Position numbers and translations under genes: made by a program
Shown here: piece by piece, positions 44,076 through 52,168 of the stretch
How the letters are laid out: every line of letters begins with the position of its first letter
How positions within the stretch are numbered: the first letter of the stretch is position 1
The notes under the pieces: generated by a model
Told to the model about the DNA's origin: nothing
The model's database searches: none
What the model saw: only the letters and a program-made list of their open reading frames with translations
NCBI GenBank assembly: GCA_016185705.1
Contig: JACPMZ010000004.1
Coordinates: forward strand, 49,230-113,229
DNA: 64,000 bases
Origin: Candidatus Woesearchaeota archaeon
GTDB lineage: Archaea > Nanobdellota > Nanobdellia > Woesearchaeales > UBA10216
Direction: 5' to 3'

Positions 44076-45122
44076 TCAATAGCTGTTTTTCCCAATCATT
44101 TTCCCATACAGCTTCTCATGATTTTCCGCGACTTTTTCCCAGTTTGCCTCTTTTCTGTATGCAGCCAGCCCTTTCCTGTAGCTGCCGTAATTTTTCAGGG
44201 CTTTCTTTATGCCTTCTGCGATTGCTTTTGGATTTTTCTCAACAACTTCTCCGCATTTAAACATTTCAATTACCTCGTGCAGTCCGCCGCTTCTGGTAAC
44301 AACTACCGGTATGCCTGCGGCAATGGCATCCATCAGCGCTCCTGACTGGTTCTGCGCCTTTATGTATGGAAACACCGCAATATCCGCTTCCTTATAATAC
44401 TTCCACCTTTCCTCGTCGCTCACCCATCCGAACTTTGCCTTTATATTGCTGGCGTTGGCAAGCATTTTTTCTATTTGCTTCTGGTGCTTTTTGTCAACAA
44501 AGCTGCCCGCGATTTTTAGCCTGCAGTCTGGCAGCATCTTCATTGCCTTAATCAGCAGCTCCAGCCCTTTCATCCTTGATATTTTGCCGAAGAAAAGGAG
44601 GCTGTTGCCTGTTCTTTTGTGGAACCCAAGCAGCTTCATTCCGAGATGCATGAATTCTACGTTTTTTACTCCATATTTTTTCTTGAGGAACTCTTTTTGC
44701 TGCGGCGTATGCGCAATCACGGCATCCGACTTCTTAACTACTTCCTTTTCAAGGAATGCGAGCACTTTTTTCCTTAGGAAGTTATACCCTTCATAGCTGT
44801 AATGCACCTCATGCATCGTGCTTACGACAGGAATCTTCTGCGATAGCGCCTGCAGCAGGTTAAGGTTCAGCGTGTGCCTGCCAAAGTATGCGGCAATGTA
44901 CTGAATGTGCAGCAAATCAAGCTTTTCTTTCTCTATGATTTTTTGCAGATCTGCTTTTAACCTGAAGCTGCGGAAATTTACTCTGTAGTCTGCGCTTGCT
45001 GACTTTTCATCGCCAATCCGCACCACTTCAATCCTTTTTCCCAGTTCAGCGCACAGGTTCTCGCTGAACCTTGCTATTCCGTCCTTCTCCGGCAAAAACT
45101 TGCTGACCATTCCGATTTTCAT
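44076..45122 (-). CDS. GT4-family glycosyltransferase, 348 aa
   Basis: KIGMVSKFLPEKDGIARFSENL at the N-terminus, HTPQQKEFLKKKYGVKN, LLFFGKISRMKGLELLIKAM at the start of the donor domain, and the signature NQSGALMDAIAAGIPVVVTRSGGLHEVI. It overlaps the upstream GT2 gene by 4 nt, so the two are co-transcribed from a promoter near 45820. Probably extends a lipid-linked oligosaccharide. Confidence 0.88.
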   Translation of the reverse strand: MKIGMVSKFLPEKDGIARFSENLCAELGKRIEVVRIGDEKSASADYRVNFRSFRLKADLQKIIEKEKLDLLHIQYIAAYFGRHTLNLNLLQALSQKIPVVSTMHEVHYSYEGYNFLRKKVLAFLEKEVVKKSDAVIAHTPQQKEFLKKKYGVKNVEFMHLGMKLLGFHKRTGNSLLFFGKISRMKGLELLIKAMKMLPDCRLKIAGSFVDKKHQKQIEKMLANASNIKAKFGWVSDEERWKYYKEADIAVFPYIKAQNQSGALMDAIAAGIPVVVTRSGGLHEVIEMFKCGEVVEKNPKAIAEGIKKALKNYGSYRKGLAAYRKEANWEKVAENHEKLYGKMIGKNSY

Positions 45123-45793
45123 CTTAGCCTCAGCTTTAGCGCTTCAATTCCGTATTTAACAGCTGTTCTCAGCACAGGAGTTTTGCTTTTTCCGTATCTT
45201 CTGGTCTGGTAGCTGAATGGTATTTCCTTTATCCTTGACTTTTTAATTGCATATATCAGCCGGAAGCAGTAGTCGCCGTAGCCGTAAAAAATTCTGTCAG
45301 GCAGCTTTGCCACTACAGCTCTTCTTATCGCAAAAAACCCTCCGGTTGAATCCAGTACAGGGATTCCAAGCATGAATTTAATGCCGTAATTGAACATTTT
45401 GCTAAACGTGTACTGGAGCAGGTCCATTTGCATTTTTCCGCCTTTAATATACCTCGATGCAAATACAGCATCCGCTTCCTTCATCTGCTTCAGAAGCGCA
45501 GGCACGAACGCAGGCGGATGGCTGAAGTCGGCATCCATTACTGCAATTATTTCTCCGCTGCTTTCCCTTATGCCGCGAAGAACAGCGGTTGCAAGCCCTT
45601 TTTCTGCCCTTGCAATTACCTTAACCCCTCTGGCTTTTTTGGCTTCCTCAGCAGTTCCGTCAGGGCTGCTGTCATCCACAACTACAATCTCAGGTTCAAA
45701 CTTGGCCTTTTTTATTTCCTTAATCAGCTCCTCACACAGCTCAACTATGTTCCCGCGCTCATTATAAGTGGGCAGTATTACAGAAACTTTCAT
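45119..45793 (-). CDS. GT2 polyprenol-phosphate mannosyltransferase-like, 224 aa
   Basis: KVSVILPTYNERGNIVELCEEL, VVDDSSPDGTAEEAKK and VMDADFSHPPAFVPAL (DxD), then SRYIKGGKMQ: the soluble DPM1 type. GGFFAIRRAVV and EIPFSYQTRRYGKSK close the domain. A tttaaaat box near 45820 puts the leaderless start at 45793; an ATG 6 nt upstream is an alternative. Makes a lipid-phosphate-sugar donor. Confidence 0.88.
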   Translation of the reverse strand: MKVSVILPTYNERGNIVELCEELIKEIKKAKFEPEIVVVDDSSPDGTAEEAKKARGVKVIARAEKGLATAVLRGIRESSGEIIAVMDADFSHPPAFVPALLKQMKEADAVFASRYIKGGKMQMDLLQYTFSKMFNYGIKFMLGIPVLDSTGGFFAIRRAVVAKLPDRIFYGYGDYCFRLIYAIKKSRIKEIPFSYQTRRYGKSKTPVLRTAVKYGIEALKLRLR

Positions 45794-45847
45794 GAGCATC
45801 CGCTATCAAAAGGGCTATTTTAAAGGTTTTTGTTGGGCGGGTTTGTA

Positions 45848-45942
45848 GACTAATTCACCTCGCTTATCCCTCGCGCTGCTTTTTCCCTCCTTAACTTTCT
45901 AAGGAGGGAAAAAGCAGCGTGGCAGTGAACAGGTGTGAATAC
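45848..45942. repeat. family A palindromic element, copy f
   Basis: Core 45874-45919: CGCTGCTTTTTCCCTCC, loop ttaactttctaa, and the full complement. Outer arms attcacct/aggtgtgaat. It lies next to copy g in the 330-bp spacer between the divergent genes at 45793 and 46119. Confidence 0.8.
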
Positions 45943-45949
45943 ATCGGCA

Positions 45950-46060
45950 AACTCTGTTTGGACAAGTTAAGTATCTTTAACTTCTCTAATCTCCACGCCT
46001 TATTTTTCTCCCCCCTGACTTTGAAGGGGGAGAAAAATAAGGCGGGAAAGCAGAGTGGCG
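45950..46060. repeat. family A palindromic element, copy g
   Basis: Core CGCCTTATTTTTCTCCCCC (from 45996) with its complement ending at 46044, loop ctgactttgaa. Outer arms AACTCTG/CAGAGTGG. Immediately adjacent to copy f. Confidence 0.78.
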
Positions 46061-46118
46061 CATGTAACTCTATTATTCCTACCATAACTTTATATAGCAG
46101 TTTTCCACTTTTGCAGTT

Positions 46119-46922
46119 ATGGCAGCGCTCAGCAGGTATTTTATTGAGTCGGAAAACATCGGCATTTACGAGCAGATTCTTGAGAGGATTGACATTATTG
46201 ATGCGCATGCTCACGTTGGCGTTGACAGGGACGGTCATAAGCTGAGTGCTGCTGAGCTGGTCAGGGAGATGAAGAGCAATGACATTAATCAGGCGATTAT
46301 TTTCCCTCAGGATGACCCTGCTGCAGGCAGGACTTTTGCGAAGCCGAATGAGCGCATTCTCAGGGCTTACAAATTTTCTCCAAAAAAATTTTTTCCTTTT
46401 TTCCGCCTTGACCCCAACCATGACTTTGCTGCTGAATTCGCTAAGCGCGTTGACCAGGGCTTCCGCGGAATTAAGCTGCATCCACGCGCCCAGAATTTTG
46501 AGATTGCTTCCCAGAAAGCTATGAAGCTTTACGAAAAGGCAGAGAAGGCCAACCTTATCCTGCTGATACACGCAGGCTTTGGCCTGGATTCAATTGCCGA
46601 AAGCTTTTCCATGGTTGCAAAAACTTTTCCCAAGCTCAGGATTCTTGTGGGTCACGGCGCTTTCCCTGACCTGGAGGATGCTGTCCGCCTTTTGGGAAGC
46701 AGGGAAAGCGTTATGTTTGAGGTTTCAACCATGCGCATTTTTGATTTGCTTGAGCTGCTTAAGCACCTTCCTGCTGACAGGATTGTTTTCGGCTCTGACA
46801 TTCCTTACTACAACCAGACCCTTTCCCTGCAGGCGCTGATTGACTCGGCCACGCTTGCCGGAAAGCAGCCCCACCACATAAGAAAAATGCTCGGCGAGAA
46901 CATACAAAAATGGCTAAAGTAA
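46119..46922 (+). CDS. amidohydrolase-2-like metal-dependent hydrolase, 267 aa
   Basis: TIM-barrel hydrolase: IIDAHAHVGVDRDG (the HxH metal pair), GFRGIKLHPRAQNF, LLIHAGFG, ILVGHGAFPDLEDAV, and FGSDIPYYN (last metal Asp). Relatives are decarboxylases and hydrolases of the ACMSD/amidohydrolase-2 group. A tttatata box 27 nt upstream marks a leaderless start. It overlaps the next gene by 13 nt. Substrate unknown. Confidence 0.87.
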   Translation: MAALSRYFIESENIGIYEQILERIDIIDAHAHVGVDRDGHKLSAAELVREMKSNDINQAIIFPQDDPAAGRTFAKPNERILRAYKFSPKKFFPFFRLDPNHDFAAEFAKRVDQGFRGIKLHPRAQNFEIASQKAMKLYEKAEKANLILLIHAGFGLDSIAESFSMVAKTFPKLRILVGHGAFPDLEDAVRLLGSRESVMFEVSTMRIFDLLELLKHLPADRIVFGSDIPYYNQTLSLQALIDSATLAGKQPHHIRKMLGENIQKWLK

Positions 46923-47293
46923 ACATCTACAAGACATTTTTTGAGAAGAACATTTTGCCTATTATGAAAGCCAGCCACAGGGAGCAGGGCAAGCTTATCT
47001 ATTACCTTAAGATGTATACCCATTTGATAAGCGCCCTTGAAGAGCTGAGGTTCAGGCGTGGTTTTGACAGGCTGCTGATAGTTGCAGAACTGGCAAAAGA
47101 GAGCCCTCCGGGTGAGGCGCATTATGCAAAGTATGTGGATGGCATTGTCAGGCAGATTCTTGCCCACAAGAAGCAGATTAAGTATATTCTCGGCAAGGAT
47201 TATACCGCAGATCCTCTGCACGCAAAAACCCACCTTCAGATGGCGCAGAATATCTGCATGCTGAGAATTCTGAAGCTTAGCAGGTCGGTGTGA
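46910..47293 (+). CDS. uncharacterised helical protein, 127 aa
   Basis: Not recognised. Basic, mostly helical composition (FFEKNILPIMKASHREQGKLIYYL ends the first helices), with ELRFRRGFDRLLIVAELAKE and VRQILAHKKQIKYILGKD. No membrane helix, no Cys motif. The 13-nt overlap with the amidohydrolase gene suggests a shared function or complex. Confidence 0.65.
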   Translation: MAKVNIYKTFFEKNILPIMKASHREQGKLIYYLKMYTHLISALEELRFRRGFDRLLIVAELAKESPPGEAHYAKYVDGIVRQILAHKKQIKYILGKDYTADPLHAKTHLQMAQNICMLRILKLSRSV

Positions 47294-47363
47294 TACGACT
47301 CTGTCTATTCTACGGGACTTCTGAATGGCGAAAGTCCCTTACTTCCGGCAGAGTCTCTGAAAT

Positions 47364-47502
47364 GGTAATGTCAAGTTGTGTGTCCTGCAATCCTGAGCTT
47401 GCCGATGCCTGCCTGATTTTTTTCTCCCCCCTTATTTTTTAAGGGGGGGAGAAAAAAATCAGGGAAGGATGCGACGGTTTTGCCACTTAACTTGAAATTG
47501 CC
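47364..47502. repeat. family A element, copy h (GGTAAT subfamily)
   Basis: 139 bp with terminal inverted repeats GGTAATGTCAAGTT/AACTTGAAATTGCC and the inner CTGATTTTTTTCTCC stem. CTCTGAAAT stands directly outside both ends: a 9-bp target duplication. Nearly identical to copies i and j, in the same orientation. Confidence 0.93.
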
Positions 47503-47547
47503 CTCTGAAATAAACCTTTATAAACCTCGCCTCCCCGCCTTTTTTCT

Positions 47548-48633
47548 ATGATAACAATCCCGGTCGCCGAGCCGGACCTGAGCGGCAACGAGAAAAAATA
47601 CGTAGATGATTGTTTGGATACCACCTGGATTTCCAGCTTGGGAAAATACATTACTGAGTTTGAGCAGGGCTTTGCGGCCTTCTGCGGCGTCAGGCACGGC
47701 GTTTCTGTTTCCAACGGCACGGCTGCTTTGCACCTTGCTCTTGCTGCGCTCAACATTAAGGCAGGCGATGAAGTCATTGTGCCTGACCTTACTTTTGTTG
47801 CTTCTGCCAATGCTGTTGCTTACACCGGCGCAACTCCTGTGCTTGCAGATGTTGATAAAAAGACGTGGAACATTGACCCTGAGAAAATCAGGGAGAAAAT
47901 TACGGCCGATACAAAGGCAATCATGCCCGTCCATCTTTACGGCCATCCCTGCGATATGGAGCCGATTATGGAGCTTGCTTCTAAGCACAATCTTTTTGTC
48001 ATTGAAGACTGCGCCGAAGCGCACGGCGCGGAATATCGCGGAAAGCGCGTTGGCAGCATCGGAACGATTGGCTGCTTCAGCTTTTACGGAAATAAGATAA
48101 TCACTACCGGAGAGGGCGGCATGTGCGTTACCAATGATGAAAAGCTCGCAGAGCGCATGCGCTTCCTCAAGGACCATGGCATGACTCGGCCGCATTACTA
48201 TCATCCTGAGGTTGGCTTCAATTTCCGCATGACTAATATACAGGCAGCTATTGGGCTTGCTCAGCTGGAAAGAATTGACAAATTCATAGCTGCTAAAATC
48301 AGAAACGCAAAGCTGTACAGGCAACTTTTAAGCAACGTTCCGGGAATTACTTTCCAGCCAGAAGAGCCTTACGCCAGGTCTGTTTTCTGGCTTCACTCGA
48401 TACTTGTAGAAGATGACTTTAGATGCAGCAGGGGCACGCTGATGAAAGACCTAAAGGCAGCAGGCATTGACTCAAGGCCCTTCTTCATTCCCATGCACGA
48501 GCTTCCGCCGTACAGGCAGGACGGCTTTACTGTAGCAGCCGAGCTTTCCAGAAAGGGCATTAATCTGCCTTCTTCCACTCTGCTGACAGAAGATGACATT
48601 AAAAAAATCTGTTCAGTTATCGCTGCAAATTAA
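47548..48633 (+). CDS. DegT/DnrJ/EryC1/StrS-family sugar aminotransferase, 361 aa
   Basis: PLP-dependent transaminase of keto-sugars, perosamine-synthase-like. VSNGTAALHLALAAL, VPDLTFVASANAVAYTGA and EDCAEAHGAEYRG bind the cofactor; Lys183 in YGNKIITTGEGG is the Schiff-base lysine; FNFRMTNIQAAIGLAQL follows. Makes an amino sugar for the glycan. A tttataaa box upstream gives a leaderless start. Its last codons overlap the RelE-like gene on the other strand by 4 nt. Confidence 0.93.
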   Translation: MITIPVAEPDLSGNEKKYVDDCLDTTWISSLGKYITEFEQGFAAFCGVRHGVSVSNGTAALHLALAALNIKAGDEVIVPDLTFVASANAVAYTGATPVLADVDKKTWNIDPEKIREKITADTKAIMPVHLYGHPCDMEPIMELASKHNLFVIEDCAEAHGAEYRGKRVGSIGTIGCFSFYGNKIITTGEGGMCVTNDEKLAERMRFLKDHGMTRPHYYHPEVGFNFRMTNIQAAIGLAQLERIDKFIAAKIRNAKLYRQLLSNVPGITFQPEEPYARSVFWLHSILVEDDFRCSRGTLMKDLKAAGIDSRPFFIPMHELPPYRQDGFTVAAELSRKGINLPSSTLLTEDDIKKICSVIAAN

Positions 48634-48887
48634 TGCGCTTTACTATAAATATTCCTGCGATGGCCTATTCTGACAACAAATATTATTCTGTTTTTTATTA
48701 GAATATCAAGCTCTGCTCTGTATTTGCCTATTCGTAGTTTCCACAGATTGGTTCCTGCAAGTCTTGCAAGGTATCTGAATGGTTCGTGTCTTATTGAGTA
48801 TATCTTATTTAGTATGTTCTCGCTTGTCTCTTTTGGAAGTTTCCTCAAGAATTTTTCCGAGCTGGCAGAGAACTCAATGCTATACAT
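48630..48887 (-). CDS. RelE/ParE-superfamily toxin, 85 aa
   Basis: YSIEFSASSEKFLRKLPKET, RYLARLAGTNLWKLRIGKYRAELDI and IIFVVRIGHRRNIY match archaeal RelE: the core Arg residues and the closing Tyr are present. It is preceded by a small antitoxin gene with a 2-nt gap. Expected to cleave mRNA on the ribosome when free of its partner. Confidence 0.88.
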   Translation of the reverse strand: MYSIEFSASSEKFLRKLPKETSENILNKIYSIRHEPFRYLARLAGTNLWKLRIGKYRAELDILIKNRIIFVVRIGHRRNIYSKAH

Positions 48888-48889
48888 CT

Positions 48890-49117
48890 CTACCCCCTTA
48901 ATTTGACTCCAAGATTGCTGGCCACTTTGTGAATAGGGATGGTTCTTCCAGCTCTTATGTCCTCCAATCCCTGCTTTATGTCTTCAATGTCCCTTTCTGT
49001 GAGCATTTCTGAACCAGTTGACTCAATTAGTTTGTTAATAACTTCGTCATAGGATTCCCTGTTGTAGTCCTTCAGCCTTTTTAGTTTTGTGACTGTGTCT
49101 TTCTTTACTTGTATCAT
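48890..49117 (-). CDS. antitoxin partner of the RelE-like toxin, 75 aa
   Basis: MIQVKKDTVTKLKRLKDYNRESYDEVINKLIE looks like a ribbon-helix-helix-type DNA-binding segment, with an acidic linker (MLTERDIEDIKQGLEDIRAG) and a basic C-terminus that could wrap the toxin. The gene order and tight spacing fit a type II module. A GTG start at 49138 is possible. TATA-like boxes lie at 49149-49156 and 49171-49178. Confidence 0.75.
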   Translation of the reverse strand: MIQVKKDTVTKLKRLKDYNRESYDEVINKLIESTGSEMLTERDIEDIKQGLEDIRAGRTIPIHKVASNLGVKLRG

Positions 49118-49192
49118 TGTTGTTTCCAAGGTAATCACCTAATAGTTGTTATAAAGTAATATTAAAGAACTATATAAATTTTTCGTTTCGCC

Positions 49193-49337
49193 GGTAATGT
49201 CAAGTTGTGTGTCCTGCAATCCTGAGCTTGCCGATGCCTGCTTGGCTGATTTTTTTTCTCCCCCCCTTATTTTTTAAGGGGGGGAGAAAAAAATCAGAGC
49301 AGTGTGCGACAGTTTTGCCACTTAACTTGAAATTACC
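49193..49337. repeat. family A element, copy i (GGTAAT subfamily)
   Basis: 145 bp with termini GGTAATGTCAAGTT/AACTTGAAATTACC. The 9-bp duplication CGTTTCGCC lies exactly outside both ends. Inner stem CTGA, a T-run and CTCCCCCC, with its complement. Almost identical to copies h and j. Confidence 0.95.
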
Positions 49338-49387
49338 CGTTTCGCCAATCCCAAAGATTTATATACGGCTGCTGAAATTTTATGAGC

Positions 49388-49897
49388 ATGATTAACAAAG
49401 TCCTTGAGCATCAGCGGCGCTTAACCGGGGATGCTCTGCATATTATGGTTCTCCGGTATTTTGTATTTATCTCTGGCGGCTTTATTGCGTGGGGTTTAAT
49501 CGCATTGCTTTATCTTTTTCTGAACAGGTTCTTGGGTGTTGGCGTAGCAGTCTCATATGCGGCAGGTCTTGTTTTGGCTGATATCTTTACTTTTGTCTAT
49601 CATCGCCGCATAACATTTAACATTAGGACTAATTGGAAGCCGAGATTCATCAAGTTTTCTGTTCTTGTAGTGGCGTTGACTTTCCTCAACTGGGCTGTTT
49701 TTGTATTCTTGGTGGAAGTTTTAGGCGTAGTGGTTCCGGAGCTCAGTTCCAGCAATGCAATCTTGTACAAGTCAGCCCAGTTATTTAGCATTAACCTGAA
49801 AATCGCTTCTGATATCATAATCAGTTTCTTTGTTACCGGCTTTATATCCGTCATAAATTTCAGCATTAGCAGAATTTTTATCTTCAGACAGCCGTGA
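49388..49897 (+). CDS. GtrA-like membrane protein, 169 aa
   Basis: Four hydrophobic segments with FISGGFIAWGLIALLYLFLN, LVLADIFTFVYHRRITF and FFVTGFISVINFSISRIFIF, the GtrA pattern of a small protein that flips or helps present lipid-linked sugar. It is bracketed by the near-identical elements i and j. The ATG at 49388 is 27 nt from a tttatata box; one 6 nt earlier is possible. Confidence 0.87.
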   Translation: MINKVLEHQRRLTGDALHIMVLRYFVFISGGFIAWGLIALLYLFLNRFLGVGVAVSYAAGLVLADIFTFVYHRRITFNIRTNWKPRFIKFSVLVVALTFLNWAVFVFLVEVLGVVVPELSSSNAILYKSAQLFSINLKIASDIIISFFVTGFISVINFSISRIFIFRQP

Positions 49898-49911
49898 GCA
49901 GGGTAATGTCA

Positions 49912-50044
49912 AGTTGTGTGTCCTGCAATCCTGAGCTTGCTGATGCCTGCTTGGCTGATTTTTTTCTCCCCCCATTATTTTTTAAGGGGTGAGAAAAAAA
50001 TCAGAGCAGTGTGCGACAGTTTTGCCACTTAACTTGAAATTACC
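49912..50044. repeat. family A element, copy j (GGTAAT subfamily)
   Basis: 133 bp with the same termini as copy i. The target duplication is CGTGAGCA plus one mismatched base. Inner stem with a T-run and CTCCCCCC. It lies directly upstream of the promoter of the GT-C gene at 50089. Confidence 0.92.
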
Positions 50045-50088
50045 CGTGAGCAACAACTTTTATAAAAAGCAGGCATATCCGCCCTGCC

Positions 50089-51846
50089 ATGAATAAGCTT
50101 GACATGTCAGAAACGCTGGAGCGCAAGCCATTTGCTTCAGCAGGTGGTAAGCTGCCAGCGTTTCTGAGCATGCTCAAGAACACGCCCCGGGCTAAAGCCC
50201 GGGGTGTTCTTGACATTATTGCTTTGGCAGCATTGTTCATCCTTGCTTTTTCTGTCTGGACAATTCCTTTCCAGCAGGATGAGCGTCCTTTTGGCGAAGG
50301 CGATAGCGCGTGGCATTTTTCCATTGGCGATTACATTGCGCAGAATGATGTTCCTGTCTGGCGGCTGCCTTATTACGTTGGGATGTGGTATTACGGCTAC
50401 AACTCTATCCTCGGCCCGTTTGCTCCTGAGTACCCTCCTTCCAATCACTACAATTATGCGCTTATGCAGCTTAGCGGCGGCGAGCGTTTTGTTCCTGTGC
50501 TTATTTACCGGGCTGTTGCAAGCTTTCTCGGAATCTTTGCAGTGTATTTTGTAATCTCAAAGCTTTACAACAGCTCTGCTGCTTTGATAGCAGCTTCTGC
50601 GCTGGTATTCTCAGTTAGGGAGCAGATGATTTATCTGTGGGGCCAGCAGCCGACGCTTGTTTCAGTGGTTATTTCTCCAATCACGTTTTACGCTTTTTAC
50701 CGCTACCTTGATGCTTATTACAAAAAGGAGCCGAAGCCGGTCTACCTTTACATCACGGCTTTTCTTCTCGGCTCGCAGTACCTTCTTCACATTCAGGGCT
50801 TTACGCTTTCCGCATTGGTGATAGCAGCATTCACCGTGTTGATGTACGTCAGGCACAGGCGACTGCCGATTCTTGGCGAGAAGAAGAAGCACATTGCTTT
50901 AACCGCTGTTCTGTTCCTTGCGATTGCAGCCCCGTTTTTCCTCATCTATCTCGGCGCACCTGACCTCGGCGGCTCTTCGCCGGATTACAGCAGGGTATGG
51001 AAATGGAACGTTGACCCGCAGCTTCTTTCGCAGAGCTACCCTGCTGTCTACACGACTTTTTCTGGCGAGTATCCGCCTGCATGGGTTATTTTGCCATTGA
51101 TGTTTATTGGCATTGCTTTTTTGCTTGCGCGCAGGAGCAGCAGGGATTTGCTTATGCTTGCATGGATTATAGGAATTTACTTGGTATTGCACGTTGACCT
51201 TTATCTTGGCGTCAGCCAGGAGCGCTCTGCCCGGCTGCTTATTGCAGAGCCAGCCCTGTTCTATTCGCTGATGGCTATTGGCATTATCATGCCGCTGCAG
51301 TTTATCCTGTCCCATGTTAAACTGCCGCAGGTCGCAAAGGCATCTGCAAAGTTTGCAGTGGCGTTGATAGCGGTTGCGCTTATTTTCAATGCCAGCGCAG
51401 AAACAACCAAAGCCACGCTCTCAGGCTCTTACCAGGGCATTTTCCGCATCACTCCTGCGCAGTCTGAGCTCGCTGGATGGCTTCATGACAGCGTTGAGGA
51501 AAACGCTTACATTTATTATCTTGCCGGCTCTGACCCTTACAAAATAGGCAACTGGCAATACCCCAAGATGCGCTGGGTTCTTGCTTCCTCGCAGAGGCAC
51601 GTTGCCAGCTTCCCCGGAAGGATAACTGACAATCCTGATACCAGAAACTCGGATTTTTATTTTGTTTTTGATTATTCTGATTTGGCAGCCATCCTCGGCT
51701 CGCAGCCCAATAACCTGCAGCCCGCAGCCGGGCAAAGCGCTCAGATGCTGCAGCAGTTTGAGTCAGGGCATTTTGCTCCTGAGGACGCATTGTACAATCA
51801 AAACAATATAAGGGTGTACGAAGTTGAAGCTGAAAATTTCAGATAA
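50089..51846 (+). CDS. polytopic GT-C-like glycosyltransferase with an in-frame family C insertion, 585 aa
   Basis: After the N-terminal residues MNKLD a 37-residue stretch (MSETLERK ... NTPRAKARGVLD) comes from a family C element; then IIALAALFILAFSVW begins the first helix. The loop motif is FGEGDSAWHFSIGDYI, followed by about ten membrane segments and a soluble tail. The uninterrupted form would read MNKLDIIALAAL. A TATA box at 50057-50067 supports the start. Its 3' end overlaps the small membrane gene at 51824. Confidence 0.82.
   Translation: MNKLDMSETLERKPFASAGGKLPAFLSMLKNTPRAKARGVLDIIALAALFILAFSVWTIPFQQDERPFGEGDSAWHFSIGDYIAQNDVPVWRLPYYVGMWYYGYNSILGPFAPEYPPSNHYNYALMQLSGGERFVPVLIYRAVASFLGIFAVYFVISKLYNSSAALIAASALVFSVREQMIYLWGQQPTLVSVVISPITFYAFYRYLDAYYKKEPKPVYLYITAFLLGSQYLLHIQGFTLSALVIAAFTVLMYVRHRRLPILGEKKKHIALTAVLFLAIAAPFFLIYLGAPDLGGSSPDYSRVWKWNVDPQLLSQSYPAVYTTFSGEYPPAWVILPLMFIGIAFLLARRSSRDLLMLAWIIGIYLVLHVDLYLGVSQERSARLLIAEPALFYSLMAIGIIMPLQFILSHVKLPQVAKASAKFAVALIAVALIFNASAETTKATLSGSYQGIFRITPAQSELAGWLHDSVEENAYIYYLAGSDPYKIGNWQYPKMRWVLASSQRHVASFPGRITDNPDTRNSDFYFVFDYSDLAAILGSQPNNLQPAAGQSAQMLQQFESGHFAPEDALYNQNNIRVYEVEAENFR
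50098..50216 (+). repeat. family C palindromic element, in frame within a GT-C gene
   Basis: CTTGACAT at 50098-50105 and again at 50209-50216, exactly 111 nt (37 codons) apart. Hairpin 1: TCAGAAACGCTG (50107-50118) with CAGCGTTTCTGA (50156-50167), loop containing gcttcag. Hairpin 2: TCAAGAAC (50174) to GTTCTTGA (50213) around CCCCGGGCT/AGCCCGGGG. Best-preserved copy. Confidence 0.92.
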
Positions 51847-52168
51847 TATTGTAGCTGCGGCAGGCCTCGCAGCCATTTTGATAGCCGCAGCTAATTACTT
51901 CGGAATCACAGGCATACGCACTGTATCAGGCATGGCAGTGTTCTTTTTCCTTCCTTTCTATATTATCTTAAGAAAGCTTCCTATTGACAAAGACGAGAAA
52001 TTTTTCTTTGCCTTCTTTTTAGGCCTCGGTCTGTTCTCCACTGCCGTGTTCTATGCCGGAAGAGTCATTCCTTCCTTCAGGGCTGCTGTTATCGCTGCTT
52101 TTGTTATCCTGCTGCTGCTTCCGTTTGCCAAAAAGCTGCTGCCTCATAAGAAGTCCGCCGAGAGCTAG
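51824..52168 (+). CDS. small polytopic membrane protein, 114 aa
   Basis: Four hydrophobic segments: VAAAGLAAILIAAANYF, GMAVFFFLPFYIILRKLP, FFFAFFLGLGLFSTAVFY and AAVIAAFVILLLLPFAKKLL. The start is TTG at 51824, overlapping the end of the GT-C gene. It resembles the minus-strand protein that faces it (R-T-x-x-G/A-...-LPxYxxL-...-GERI/DEKF pattern), so the two are probable paralogs. Their genes overlap tail to tail by 150 bp. Confidence 0.7.
   Translation: MKLKISDNIVAAAGLAAILIAAANYFGITGIRTVSGMAVFFFLPFYIILRKLPIDKDEKFFFAFFLGLGLFSTAVFYAGRVIPSFRAAVIAAFVILLLLPFAKKLLPHKKSAES

Noticed and set aside
47364..50044. Integron-like cassette array with attC-type palindromes (elements h, i, j between genes)
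   Set aside because: The elements have transposon-like termini and different 9-bp target duplications. They lack the attC core pattern, and no tyrosine integrase is present.
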